In this document: in pieces, positions 28,127 through 39,438 of the stretch
Layout: each line of letters opens with the position of its first letter
How positions within the stretch are numbered: the first letter of the stretch is position 1
Position numbers and translations under genes: made by a program
Source: Pseudogymnoascus destructans
Taxonomy: Eukaryota; Ascomycota; Leotiomycetes; Thelebolales; Thelebolaceae
Assembly: GCF_001641265.1 (NCBI RefSeq)
Contig: NW_020167536.1
Span: 186,001 to 250,000 of the forward strand
Direction: 5' to 3'
Length of the DNA: 64,000 nt
The notes under the pieces: model-generated
Database searches by the model: none
The model's input: only the letters and a program-made list of their open reading frames with translations
Told to the model about the DNA's origin: nothing

Positions 28127-29176
28127 TTACTCCCCAAAATGAAGACATTCCTCCCTCAACCTCGTCAAACTAGCATATGCCTTCTTGGAAAACATCTCCA
28201 AATCCGGCTCCCTCTCCTCCTTGCCATCCCTCCCACCATCAAAAGCCTCCACACTCCACCAGCTCCTCGCACCCGTATCAAGCACCTTCCTCGCCAGCTC
28301 AATAACCGGTAAATACCCCCCTTCAAACGGTAACGGCCTGTAGTTATAGTTCCACACCGACTTCAGCTTCGCATCCTCATTCATCTCCGCACTCAGCGGC
28401 GTCTTAGGTCTCCACGCATCACTGATCTGAAGCAGGTAGACCTTCTCGGCCGGCACCGTCGTAGACATCTCATACAAGCTGTCCCCAAAATTCTTACCAA
28501 GCTCCTCTGGCGGGATGCCACCATGGAGCCCATTGGCCGTCGTCGGGTCAGCGTACTCTGCAGCCGTGATCTGGAAGGTGTCGAGACACAACCCGCAGTT
28601 CGTGCGGTCGACGGCTTTGACGACTTCCCAGCCGTCTTTCCATGTCGATGACACTGTCGCCCACGAGCGCGCCTCATACGCTAGTTTGAAGCCCTCCTCA
28701 GCTAGCATATCCGACAATCCCTTCAGGTCGCGCACTGCATCCATCCTAGACCGGCTGAGAGGCGGGATGGGCGCATCGTTGCTCCCGACTTGGAGCATGT
28801 CCGTCTCAAGTCCCTTCATGATCTTGATCCATCCTCTCGCCTTCTTGAACGCCGCCATCCGCTCGTCGCTGTGCTCGGGCCAGCCTTCGAAGTTGGAGAA
28901 GGGCTGGAGGATTACTATCTTGAGGTTCTGGGCTTCGCAGAGGTTGTGAACCTCACAGGCTGCTTCGTGGAGGCCGTCGTAGTCATCTTCTTCGACGTCG
29001 CGGAGGAGGTGGACGTTGGCGAAGGAGACGAGGTCGTCGAAGGCGAGCTCGATGCCGGTGAAGCCTGCTTGGGCTATGGCGTAGAGCTTGGAGTGGAGGG
29101 GGGTGCTGGAGTAGCCAACGGAGACCGTTGCGATGGAGAAGGGGATTGAATATAGAGATGAGTCTTGGCCTGCCAT
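28127..29176 (-). CDS. 3-dehydroshikimate dehydratase (QutC/Qa-4 type)
   Basis: TIM-barrel, metal-dependent enzyme that converts 3-dehydroshikimate to protocatechuate in quinate/shikimate catabolism. Single exon, 349 aa, close to fungal Qa-4. The N-terminus (SIATVSVGYSS, LHSKLYAIAQAGFTGIELA) is the first strand and helix of the xylose-isomerase-like barrel. Likely metal ligands: Glu in LAYEARSW, Asp in CGLCLDTFQI, Gln in LLQISDAWRP and Glu in WWSVEAFDGG. A related sugar-phosphate isomerase is the main alternative, but the LDTFQ and NYNYRPLPFEGGYLP blocks favour the dehydratase. No quinate-cluster neighbours (quinate dehydrogenase, dehydroquinase, permease, activator or repressor) are present in this window. 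Confidence 0.85.
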   Translation of the reverse strand: MAGQDSSLYSIPFSIATVSVGYSSTPLHSKLYAIAQAGFTGIELAFDDLVSFANVHLLRDVEEDDYDGLHEAACEVHNLCEAQNLKIVILQPFSNFEGWPEHSDERMAAFKKARGWIKIMKGLETDMLQVGSNDAPIPPLSRSRMDAVRDLKGLSDMLAEEGFKLAYEARSWATVSSTWKDGWEVVKAVDRTNCGLCLDTFQITAAEYADPTTANGLHGGIPPEELGKNFGDSLYEMSTTVPAEKVYLLQISDAWRPKTPLSAEMNEDAKLKSVWNYNYRPLPFEGGYLPVIELARKVLDTGARSWWSVEAFDGGRDGKEEREPDLEMFSKKAYASLTRLREECLHFGE

Positions 29177-29578
29177 CTTACTGTTTGTTTGAGTAGTCCA
29201 GAAATGTTGGGAGGTGGTAGATAGGGCACCATGAGATTATGAGCAAAGGAGGGGGTTGTGTGAGAATGTCGTCATCTTCAAATGTTCACGTGATAGTATA
29301 TCAAGTGTGGCTGCCACATTGGTACCCCTAGCCCCAAATAAGGCATAATATGATATTGAAAGGACTTATGATACCTATGGGTGACGATTTTAGGGCCGTC
29401 ATCGTTTGTGGTTGGGCGTCGATATCCCGTTATGATGTTTTAGCCGGCTTTCGTAGCACCTTTGTGTTGCGCTCTATTATGGGCACTCTTCAGATGCCAC
29501 AGCGGCTCTGATATCTGCTCCGTGGTATGGGTATACTCTCTTGACACTCTTTTTTGTTCTTCCCGTCTCAGCCATTCC
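29177..29578. other. Intergenic region upstream of the dehydratase
   Basis: 402 bp holding the dehydratase promoter and the slx9 3' flank. A CACGTGA motif is at about 29287-29293. Nothing else was recognised. Confidence 0.45.
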
Positions 29579-30208
29579 TCAGCTCTTAACAAACTCCGGC
29601 TTCTGCTCCAAAGTCTGGCTGATAAACCCCCTCAACGCAGCCCACTTATTCGACGTCGCCGCCGCCGCCGCAGCATGCGGCTGTCCCTCCATCGCCGGCG
29701 CCGTCTCGGTACTCGCACTCAGCTGCGCCATATTCTTGCCAAACCTCTCCCTCTCCATCTTCTCCAACTTCTCCCTCCTTTTCGTCGCCCCGGGCCTACT
29801 CTTCAAACTCCTATGTTTAATCTTCGCATCCCACATAATCCTCTCCCCGCCATTCCCATCATCATCGAAATCGGGCAGCGCATCCGCCAGACTCTCCAAG
29901 GTGGCGACGAGCTTCTTGCTCGGGCGCCTGCGCTTCAAAGTCTTGGTGTTGGCTTTCTCGATGCGGTTCACGAATGCCGAGTGCTTGATGGTGCGCTTGT
30001 CCTTCTTGGTGTTGAGGAAATCGTCGGAGACGCCGGCGCCGAAGGATGAGGAGGGTTGGTAGTTGGCGGGGCGGGTCATCATGCCTGATCCCGCGCGGGA
30101 GACCTTCGCGCGGATGGAACTGCGTTTTTTCGGAGCAACGGGCGCCTGGGGATTGTTAGCTTTTGCGGAATGGTATGTGGGGATATTATATAGGTAAGTA
30201 CGAACCAT
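29579..30208 (-). CDS. slx9: Ribosome biogenesis protein Slx9
   Basis: Small basic nucleolar protein of early 40S assembly and export. Proposed model: an exon consisting of the ATG alone (30206-30208), a 60-bp intron 30146-30205 (GTTCGT...CCCAG, branch GCTAAC 10 nt before the acceptor), exon 2 29579-30145. This gives a protein starting MAPVAPKKRSSIRAKVSR, 189 aa. Reading through the intron would also stay in frame (209 aa). Family features are the basic N-terminus, the KKDKRTIKHSAFVNRI block, KTLKRRRPSKKL, and the C-terminal block ERFGKNMAQL...NKWAALRGFISQTLEQ. The branch site favours the intron; the donor is weak. Confidence 0.8.
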   Translation of the reverse strand: MVRTYLYNIPTYHSAKANNPQAPVAPKKRSSIRAKVSRAGSGMMTRPANYQPSSSFGAGVSDDFLNTKKDKRTIKHSAFVNRIEKANTKTLKRRRPSKKLVATLESLADALPDFDDDGNGGERIMWDAKIKHRSLKSRPGATKRREKLEKMERERFGKNMAQLSASTETAPAMEGQPHAAAAAATSNKWAALRGFISQTLEQKPEFVKS

Positions 30209-30659
30209 GATTGCGGTTTGATTGGGTGGAGAGACTGGAGATGGAAGAGAAGCCCCTTGCTGGTTGTCGTAAAAATTGAAATCTTACAAGGGTCGTTGAA
30301 TTTACAGTGGAAAGAAAGTTCGTCAGATCTCGCGAATCGACGCTAATATCGAGTTTGGGGGCTCCATGTGTGGGTCTTCAACTCAACCCCGCATTTCAAG
30401 CTTCGCACGGAGAGGAGGAATTGGAGAACTGCACATGTCTTGCTGGAAACCGATCTTGAATTACAATATTATATTGAGTTTGGCTCCGATAACCTTTAAG
30501 CTATAAGTCTAATCTAATCGTACTTTTTTTTATAAGTTATTCCATATAGCCCGTTTGAAAGCCACGTTGTCGATGATATTGTGATACATGTTTTGAGCAA
30601 GACGTTGAGCAAACCCCCCAAGACCAAACCAATTCCAGCCAACAAGCAATACTACAGCA
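30209..30659. other. Intergenic region upstream of slx9
   Basis: 451 bp between two minus-strand genes: the slx9 promoter and the 3' flank of the axis-like gene. AT-rich around 30470-30545. No other feature. Confidence 0.5.
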
Positions 30660-33600
30660 TTAATTTTTAATCTTGTTCTTCCACGTCCCATCCTCCACCC
30701 ATCCTTTCCTCTCATTCATGAACTTCTGCAACATATGCTGTCTCTTCCGCCACTGCGCTTCAAGGTCATCAAGATCTTCCCACTTCGAGTTCAGAGCAAT
30801 AGTGGCATCTCTTGTCTGCTTAAAGCTGCGTGTAACTTGCTGCATCGTGTTCGAAAACTGCGATTCGAGCTTACGTCTATCGGCGCTCGCCTCACGTTCA
30901 AGTTCTTCGACCAGCTTCGTCCCATTCCTCGTGTATTCCTCTACAATGTCGCCAATAGCTGTTTCCTTGTCGACCAAATTCTCAACAAGCGTCTAGATAC
31001 GGGTTAGAATATAATAGATTTGAGGTAGATTTCTACTTACGCGGACCATGCAGATGAGAGTATCAGTCAAGTTCCTATAAGGTGACTGAAATTTTTTCCT
31101 CCACGCCATCTCAGGGGCGAGTTTTTCCTCCTCAGTTGCTGTAGTAACTGATGCTTTATCATCAGAAGAGCTTGCATTGCTATCGATACTACTGGACCTT
31201 GCGCGTCTCCATTGGTATCGATTTTCAGCTTCCACCAGGGTCTTCTCTGGGTCATGATCCGCCACTTCGGGCTCAAATATAAAGGAACGTTTTCGTGGTT
31301 GAGCATTAGCTGCCTTCAACAGAGGCTGGGGTTGAGATTTGGTCGTTATCGTAACCTTCGATCTGGCCGGTTGTTCTTCTTTGAGGCGCCTCGCAAAATT
31401 GCTCAACTGCCTTGGCTCCCTTTCCTCAAAGGGGTTCACGGAGTTGACAGTGGTGGCGTGATCTGTCTCTGGAATGACTTCCAAATTCTTCCCAGCCGTG
31501 GTTGGCCTAGACAATAAATACCGTGGGTTGACGGGAGCCTCCTTTTGTCGACCAAAAAGTTGTGACTTCCGGTTCGGGGAGGGGTCATCAAAGTTCTGTA
31601 ACATAGTTGACTCATCATCGTGGTCGTCGAAGGGTCCCTTTTCAGTCAGGATGTCCTTGTTTTGACTGGTGTGGGGCATTTTCCTCGCAATAGAAAGCGT
31701 TCTTCTTCTAATTTGCGCCACGTTTGCTGTTTCCTTGACCGTAGGTCTCGCATGAGGGCTCCCATTCTCGTCTACACGGGATTGAGAGCTACATATGGGG
31801 CTGTCTTGCTGCGTAGCAAATGGGGTGCTTGACTTCAACCGGTGAGGTAGCATAGTTATATCGTCGTTGCAAGCATCATCATCTACAGCCTTATTGGAGG
31901 CAACCTCCACCTTTTTAACTCTTTTCGGAGGGGAAGCTTCCAGATGTGATGTAGGCTCTGGACTTGGCCGTTTTCTTGATTGACCAAGCGCTACTGCATT
32001 TATGAGCTTTGCCATGTCCGTTTTAGAGCTCGGATTCTCAACAGGCTTCGGCTTCAGCGCGCTAGAGACACCCTTATTCTTGGGACCCTTTCTACCAAAG
32101 GCCACAATTGGGGTTTTGCGAGACAAATGATCGTCGACGAGATGGGCAGAGGAATTTCGTAGCTTGGTCGGGGCCACTGCTGCAGGAGCAACTGGATGGG
32201 GGAGATGCGCCATTGCTGGAGTTGACTGGTCCTCGGGAGATAGGTCGCTGGGTGCTTCGAGGAACGCAGGGATAGAGCTTTCAATTTTGGCTGCTGTAGC
32301 TGATGTACTCTTTTCATCTAGTTTTGTCATTGCAGCTTGCGCAATTGCCGGTGGCTGGTGGCGCTCAATATCTCCAGAATCTTCACCTTCTTCATCACTG
32401 CTGATGCAGATCATTTCGACTGCCCTCCCGAGTGTGGTTGCAGGCGATTTTCCAGTAGTTACTGGGCTTGTCTTTTGTTGACGCTGCTCAGGCAATGACT
32501 CCGCTTCAGGCAGTGGAACCACTTTATCCCTCTCCTTCCCTTTTAAGCTGACTTTTGCTTTGGATTTCGACTGTTTTTGAGGTGCACGGGTTGCTTTCTG
32601 GGCAGATTTCCCATACACCCGGGCCTTACGTTGTGGTTCAGAAGACTCGCCCACGGAGCCAAATATATCCGCCATTTTGCTGGCCATTTTCGATACTGCA
32701 GGCACTGGTGGCATAGGAGTAAAAGGCGGTTCATAATCATGAAATGCCTCTTCAAAAAAGCTTTCATGTCGCCGTAGAGGATCAAATATATTCGATTCCA
32801 TGTGCTTACCTCCGTCCGACTCCACGTGTTGACCCCCTGTATCAGCATGGGACATTTCTATGTCATTTGGTACAGACTCTTTGACCTTAAGTGCTGCCTT
32901 TGGCCTGAGCAGGGGTTTCTTTCTGCCCTTTTTAGGCTTCGTAACGACCACAGCGGTGACCCGCGAATTCTCCTTCCCGTCAACTTGTTCTACTTTTGCT
33001 AGTTTTGTCGATGACGGTTTATTGGCGCGGTTTCTTGGGCCGGGCCTGGCGTCGCTCTGATCATCCGTACCATCAGCGAATTCGTTTGCCGTCTCCTTTA
33101 TGGATAAGGCATTTCGCCTAGTAGCCCGGCGAGTACGGTCAGGAACATCCAGCTCGGACTTTCTCTTCTTAGAAGCTCCTTTGCCGTCCTCCACAGGCTT
33201 CTTCAGAGGAAGAGTGGTAGATTTTGGAGAGTCGGGTTCTATGTTCCAGCTTTTGTTTTGTTTTTCACTTTGCTGCTTCGGTGCCTTCTCCGGTGCATCG
33301 GCCTTCTTTGAAAGACCTAATGGCTTCTTACTCTTCAATGCTTGTTTCTTTTTTGGCCGTACGGTGGCAGGTGGTATTTTAATTAGCTCGTCGGTGGATC
33401 CAGCGTGTTGTGTAGGTAGGAGGGTATCGTCAGCCGGATTGTTAGGAAAGGCCATCAATGGGCTTTGGTGAATGCGTGGGCTAGACAACCCAAACTCATC
33501 CGAGGTATTAATGGTCATTCCTGACACTTCGTTGACTTCAGTCCTTGTATTCATCTTTGTGGGCGCGTGATGAAGAGACTTGCTTGTCTTTCCTACTCCA

Positions 33601-35799
33601 CCAAAGTCACTTCGCTCCTGCATTCTGGATACCGTAGTCAGAATTGGCAGCAGACACTCCTGTGGTCCGAGTCTACTGTTAACTAGAGCAGCTGCAACTG
33701 AGCTCCTCGGATGGCGGTCATAAGCTACAGGGCTCGCATCATATAGGTTACTACCATTGTCAATAGTATTCTGTCTCTTTTTCGTAGGCAGCATTCTGTC
33801 TTGGGTGATAGGGCTGCTATGGGCGGCCATACCTACACCAACAAAAGAATCTGCAAATGATTCTTCGCATGGACTCTCGGTATCATGGTCGTTCGCATGG
33901 GTATCACTGATACCTTGAGCTTCAGTAGCTTCTGTATTGATATCGTAGTTTCTGTTGAGGACAAATCCCTTGTCAACTTGAGAGGCTCTCCTGAAGCTAG
34001 TTTGCTTGGTAGCTTTTTTATTGGTATCTGTGCGTTTCCCGTAGAGGATCAAGTCCTCGTCGCTTTGAGAGTTGTCAATGAAGCTGGTATTCTTGGAAAT
34101 TTTTGGATTGGTATCTGTGTTGTGGCGGTTGAATGCCAATTCCTCGTCGCTTTGAGAGACATTCATGAAGCTGTTTCGCATGGTAGCCTTGGCTGTGTGG
34201 CTACCTTTGAAATTCAACCCCTCGTTGCTTTGGGAGGGTTTAATGAAGCAAACTTTCTTAGTATATTCAGAATGATCGCGGTGGCCGGATATCGCTTTAT
34301 TATCGGCAGCCGAGTCTTGCCTTCCAGTCTCACTATTAAGCTTCGCTCCACAGTGTCGAACAACTTTGCCAATATCTGTGGCGAGTGTTGTATTCCTCAA
34401 TGTCAATCGCACGACAGAAAGTTCTGACGGGCTTGAGTTCACATAGGCTTGCTCCCCCCCATTGCGGTTGATGTGTAAAATAAGATCGGCAGGGGGCTCG
34501 GTCCCTACACTCCGATCAAGTGGTGTTGGCTCAACGCGAGTATCCGAGATCAGATGGAATGGAATGTCGATGGCGGTGTCGAAACCCTTCTTTTCGGAAT
34601 GTATATGGATATATACGCAATCCGAAAGGACCACGTATATGCTCCTGTGGTATATTGGGATGGTCTTGGTGTTCAGAAACTCTGGGAAAGTGACCACATT
34701 TTGTGCAAAATCTATAGTACCGATGCTAAACAGATTTAGCAAATTACCACTCCACGGTGGGCGGCACAACTCACTTCTCTGTGCCAGCTATCTTGTCCCA
34801 GATATCATCAAGATAACTTGAGAACCTTTTGTCCCATTGTGAGGCTGAAGGAGCTTGCTCCGGGTATTGAGAAATGAACTCCTTCTCTGTTTCGACGGGA
34901 AATAACCATTCTTTCGGAATAATATCTGAGCTGGTAAGGGTCGTCAAAATCCGCCCAGAAAGGGTCCTCAGTATCTCATTTTCTTCATACAAGATCTGGA
35001 ACCCAAGTTTCCGGCTAAAAGGTCCACGTTAGTGGCGTAAACGAGGTGTTCATATAGCCTTACTAACCGTTTTTCTTCTGGCATGAATCCAATCAGCCCT
35101 ACATTGTCGTCGGAGTGAGAGGTAAGCTCGAGAATCAAGAGCCCGACCTAGAGGCTGTCAGCATTTCTGTCAGCAATCCTTCCGTGCGTGGTGTGCAAAT
35201 TACCCATCGTCTCGTCTTGTATGATTCGCTTCTATCACAGAAGGTGACAAAGATTAGTTCCAAACAGTCTTTGCTGATATCAGACAGTGACTTTTGGATG
35301 TCGTCTCTTGCTTCCTGCTTCTTGTTTGCGTTGTGTAGAAATTCCTGGGCACAGTCAGAATAAATGGGCACATTTAGAAGTATTACTTACAGCTAACAAG
35401 TACAACCCACGGTCTCTCAACTGGGAGTTTCCTGCGTGAATGAGGATCCGAACTATGGCGACGAACGCGCTTGGGTGAAGTTCGCTGCAAGCTTCCGGGA
35501 ATGCACCTATGACGCAAACAATTCTCTCCACTATGTCAGTGGCCACCTTTTGGTCGGTTTGCCCGAGGCGCGCCAGAGTAGCTTTCATCTTCTTGATGAT
35601 GCTCTCGGAAAGTCTACTCAAGTTTAGGATAGCACATGGAGTTGAATTCGCGGTCTTACCGTAGAAACACATTTCGGGCCAAGGATGACTCGAGGTATTG
35701 AAGAAAGTCTTCAAAGGGGCAACTATTCGGATCTCTTGGTGGGCTGCTCAACAATCTTGAGACTGGTGACTTGGTCCGTTTCGACCTATGTCCAGCCAT
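30660..35799 (-). CDS. Large protein with SYCP2/Red1-like meiotic axis architecture
   Basis: Seven exons: 35660-35799, 35391-35613, 35204-35344, 35068-35147, 34775-35014, 31041-34725, 30660-30992; introns 46-56 bp, all in phase; 1,613 aa starting MAGHRSKRTKSPVSRLL. Residues 1 to about 275 are helical and armadillo-like (KKMKATLARLGQ, GNSQLRDRGLYLLA, KDCLELIFVTF, DNVGLIGFMPEEKR). About 276-390 look like a PH/Spt16M-like beta domain (NVVTFPEFLNTKTIPIY, IYVVLSDCVYIHI, ADLILHIN). About 1,050 disordered, Ser/Lys-rich residues follow, with three spaced short repeats SQSDE(E/D)L. The last 110 residues are a coiled coil (VEEYTRNGTKLVEELERE to about KFMNERKGW). This order is that of SYCP2, the vertebrate chromosome-axis core, and of yeast Red1. 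The assignment is by architecture only; no family motif was confirmed. Confidence 0.5.
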
Positions 35800-37276
35800 T
35801 TTTGAGCGGCTACCCTCCGCCGAGCAGCCGTCGTTGATTTCAATCGTGGTATGGCATCAATGAAAGAGGTGGCTTCTAACTCATGCAGATATTCAGATAT
35901 ATTTGACCAGTGTCTGCCTTTGCATCACCGATTTGACTATTGTGGCAATGGCCAATTGAGAGAGACCGATGGGAGGAAATGAGGGAGAGTGGTACCGTAG
36001 GCTGGGCAGAATAGCAGTCTCAAGGGCCAACCACCCATCACCTGACATACCACCCAAGTTGACCTCGCACCAAGATTAACTAGAAATAAAGGGAACAAGA
36101 TAAATGTGTATGTACTCTATTAAATGATAGATTTCCAGCTGTATACCAGACATAAATCATGTACAGTGAAAGCCTCCGCAACCTTGCAAGACGAAGATCC
36201 TGGCAGCACAATACCAGAGAGAAGCACAACGGGAGTCGGATATATCAACGCAGTTGAACCTATCCTTTGAGAAACGGAATACAACTGTAGATTGTTGAAC
36301 CTCGACGAAACTGGCCCACCAACACGCCCCAATATAAGAAACAAAGACTCTTACTATATCTTTGTAATGCGAGAAGTATCTTAACGAATGGTTGCTCTCA
36401 TATGGATTATGATACCAATGGCTGACGCGTGAGACGGGTAGACTCTCGAGATGTCCAATCGCAGACTTCACATCAGTTTATCCGTCGAAAGAGATATGAA
36501 TCGGCGGAGAGGCACGATAAGAAATGGTTATAATAAATAAGATGAGAGAAAGCCTGGCTTAACGCGTATCGACGAAGACGAAGACGAAGAATAAGAGGGA
36601 GAAGCTCAACCAACAGTCTCGAATCTTGACCAAGAAACGCGTATATGGCATGGCATTGGATATAGCCTGATGGCGGCAGACAAGCACAGCCAGCTAGCTT
36701 TTCCGCCAAGTAAGAAGTAAGGGCAGTCAGGTCAGGCCCGCCCATTGCTGGCTGACAGGTATTATAGGCTCCAGTGTTGCCAAGGGGTGATAGAGCCAGG
36801 TTGGCGATGATGGTGATGGGTCATTTTGGGCCGTGACAACTCTGTTACATCTGAATCCATCCGAGTTCGGACGTGAACTGTATGAACTGTATTTTCGGAA
36901 ACCCAGTCGGGGTATATTTTCAGGGGCCAATCTTAACAAAGCAGTTGCTGAGTGGTTTAGAGTGCGGATATGATTGGGTGACTGCACCCCACAAACACAA
37001 ACCTCCGTTCCGATGCCACGTAACTTACAGTGCGAAGCGCGCGTCTGACTTTTTTTCTAACTTCTATATTGAGTATAAGAACTTTGCTCACGTCACTCTT
37101 TAGTCCTCGTTATTGAAGTTAGTTTAGAAATGAACTTCTCCCGCACTCATTTCTGACTCATTGCAGTGATATTTCTCTGTTAAAGTTTCCAGTTCTTCCA
37201 CAGAGCATTGGGATTCATTGACATCAACAGTCACTTCTATCCATATATGATCTTTGCCCTCCACGAATCTACAACG
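35800..37276. other. Long divergent intergenic region
   Basis: About 1.5 kb between the axis-like gene (minus strand) and the gamma-glutamylcyclotransferase-like gene (plus strand). A short (GACGAA)n-type run is at about 36570-36590. Small ORFs at 36120-36990 show no family resemblance. No tRNA was found. Confidence 0.5.
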
Positions 37277-38323
37277 ATGAGAAGATCCACGTCCAAGGAG
37301 GGTTCCTTCAGCGCCGACTCTGCGGTCCACAAACCAGACGGAGCATCCTCCGTAGTCTCCTACCTGGCAAACACACTGCTGAAAGAGAAACCCGCGGAGC
37401 CCACCCCCGCCACCAGCGACGACGAATCCAGCGGCGAAAACATCTTCTACCTAGCCTATGGTTCTAACCTCGCCAGGAAAACCTTCCTCGGGATGCGCGG
37501 CATTAGGCCGCTCTCCCAGAAGAACGTCCACTGCCCCTCCCTAACGCTCACCTTCGATCTCGGCGGCTTCCCCTACCTCGAGCCCTGCTTCGCCAACACA
37601 CGCTACACCACCGACGTACCCCCACCCGGGCCCCCAGGAGTCGACTACCACAAGACGCACTGGAAGAAGGGCGTCGTCGGCGTCGTATATGAAGTCACGA
37701 AGCAGGATTTCCTGAAAATCATGGCCACAGAGGGCGGCGGCGCAAGCTACCAAGACGTTGTCGTCCCCTGCTACCCGCTCGAGTCCGACATCTCGGTGGT
37801 GCCCGAGGTACCCACCGGCGAGCCCTTCGATGCACACACACTCTACTGCCCCTGGCGTCCCGGCGGGCTGAATCGCCCAGATCCGAACCACGCGCAGCCG
37901 TCGCCGCGATACTTGAACCTCCTCACCTCCGGCGCAGCAGAGCACAACCTCCCCGACGAATACCGCGAATACCTCGCCCAGATCCGGCCGTACGTTGCGA
38001 CAAGCACGAGGCAAAAGATTGGGCGGATAGCGTTTGCGGTGGTGTGGGCGCCGATATTCCTGCCGATCATGATGGTTAGCAGGAAGCTGGTGGATGGTAA
38101 GGGGGTGGCGCCGGGGTGGTTCAAGGCGATTATGGATGGGCTTAAGGTGGCGATGTGGGGGAGCTATGATATTTTTTATAGGCGGATATATGGGGAGGGT
38201 GAGAGGACGCTGGAGAGCGAACGGCCGCCGAGGTTTGCGGAGGAGAAGGATGAGGTTAAGCCGAGGATTTTGGAGGAGAGGATGAGGGATTTGCAGGGTG
38301 TTTTGGAGGAGTGTGGGGAGTGA
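37277..38323 (+). CDS. Gamma-glutamylcyclotransferase-like protein with hydrophobic segment
   Basis: Members of this fold release 5-oxoproline from gamma-glutamyl peptides or glutathione adducts. Single exon. The ATG at 37277 has A at -3; another in-frame ATG is at 37247. 348 aa from 37277. The fold signature YLAYGSNL (YGSN at about 61-64) is followed by GVVGVVYEVTKQDF and a catalytic-type Glu in MATEGGGASY (about residue 152). The C-terminal half is longer than in the short human enzyme. It has a hydrophobic segment (IAFAVVWAPIFLPIMMVS) and an acidic coiled tail. The fungal homologue GliK acts in gliotoxin biosynthesis, but no secondary-metabolism genes are nearby, so a general role is more likely. 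Confidence 0.8.
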   Translation: MRRSTSKEGSFSADSAVHKPDGASSVVSYLANTLLKEKPAEPTPATSDDESSGENIFYLAYGSNLARKTFLGMRGIRPLSQKNVHCPSLTLTFDLGGFPYLEPCFANTRYTTDVPPPGPPGVDYHKTHWKKGVVGVVYEVTKQDFLKIMATEGGGASYQDVVVPCYPLESDISVVPEVPTGEPFDAHTLYCPWRPGGLNRPDPNHAQPSPRYLNLLTSGAAEHNLPDEYREYLAQIRPYVATSTRQKIGRIAFAVVWAPIFLPIMMVSRKLVDGKGVAPGWFKAIMDGLKVAMWGSYDIFYRRIYGEGERTLESERPPRFAEEKDEVKPRILEERMRDLQGVLEECGE

Positions 38324-38685
38324 TTTGATGGATCTATGTAGGGCAGCTACAGCTGTTTTGAACGTTATGTTGAGCCTGTTGTTGATAGCATTGTAAATAT
38401 ATCACCATATGTTGTTTTATATTCCGTCTATTCAAAATGAATTTTAATAAATTCAATGTTATTACTTCCAATTATTTCAACACTGTCATAGAGAGCATTA
38501 GCAAACCCAACTCTTGACTCTCTATATCATACGCTCTCAAAATAAATTAAACAATCCCACACGCCAATTCTCCCCTCATATTCCCCCCATCTACCACCTT
38601 AAATCCGTCCCAGGTTGGGAAGGTACGTTGCGGTCGCTCCTTCCCTTATATTCTCAACCAAGCAATACCGTCCAACAATCACCCT
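38324..38685. other. 3' flank and tRNA upstream region
   Basis: AT-rich 362 bp after the cyclotransferase-like gene. No feature apart from the CCAACAATCACCCT block directly upstream of the tRNA, which also precedes the second tRNA-Lys. Confidence 0.5.
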
Positions 38686-38758
38686 GCCTGGGTAGCTCAA
38701 TCGGTAGAGCGTGTGACTCTTAATCTCAAGGTCGCGGGTTCGAGCCCCGCCTCGGGCT
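38686..38758 (+). tRNA. tRNA-Lys (CTT), intronless copy 1
   Basis: 73 nt: acceptor GCCTGGG/CTCGGGC, D arm GCTC...GAGC, anticodon loop CTCTTAA with CTT at 38719-38721, T arm GCGGG/CCCGC, discriminator T. The anticodon stem TGTGA/TCTCA has a U-U mismatch at 29-41 that all three copies share. T-run terminators follow from about 38798. Confidence 0.95.
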
Positions 38759-39438
38759 CAAATCCCGAGTTTCTCTACAAGATTCTCTCATTAAACTTTT
38801 TGCATTTTTTTGCTATGCCGCCCATATATAGATGTGCTGGACTACTCTGATTATTTACACAATATCGGAGTGACTAACTTACCTACAGTTGTGAAAGTAT
38901 GTTGGAGTTATGATTTTGTGGTACTTGGTGGTATGCTGCCAGCGCTGGAGGCTGTGCGGATAAACTTTTTTTTACGGACGTTGAGATTGACGTCATGTTC
39001 CGCGACGAGAAAAAAAACCCGCAAGCAGCATGCGACCAACTTCAGTGCAAACGAATGGCTTCATCTGCCAGTTCAAATCATAAAAACTCTATACTCAATA
39101 TTTGCTCGGATAATATATACCTTATACAAAAAAATTAGGTAGTAACATCACTTATTATTCCGCCCAAAATCTCTTTCTGCCATACCTTGTGTCTAAAAAC
39201 CTTCATCCCTAGCAAAAAGTAAAAATTAATCCGCCATCACTTGCCAGCAATCAGAAATTAGGTGAATGTTTGTCTCATAGCCCAGTCTCCCCAGCTCTGA
39301 AGTAGCAAATACTTTAATTCGTTTGTAACATCATATAGGTCCACATCCTACACGTGCTCACCACCACCAACTTGTCTAGAAGCATACGTGAGAAGCAAAA
39401 ATGTAATGAGAGAATCTTGTAGAGAAACTCGGGATTTG
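38759..39438. other. Spacer between inverted tRNA-Lys genes
   Basis: AT-rich 680 bp. The 45 bp next to each tRNA 3' end are inverted copies of each other (AAATCCCGAGTTTCTC, then TACAAGATTCTCTCATTA). No coding signal. Confidence 0.6.

Noticed and set aside
28127..38323. A biosynthetic gene cluster around the dehydratase, MBOAT-like or cyclotransferase-like genes
   Set aside because: The candidate tailoring enzymes are scattered among housekeeping genes and no core synthase or cluster regulator is present.
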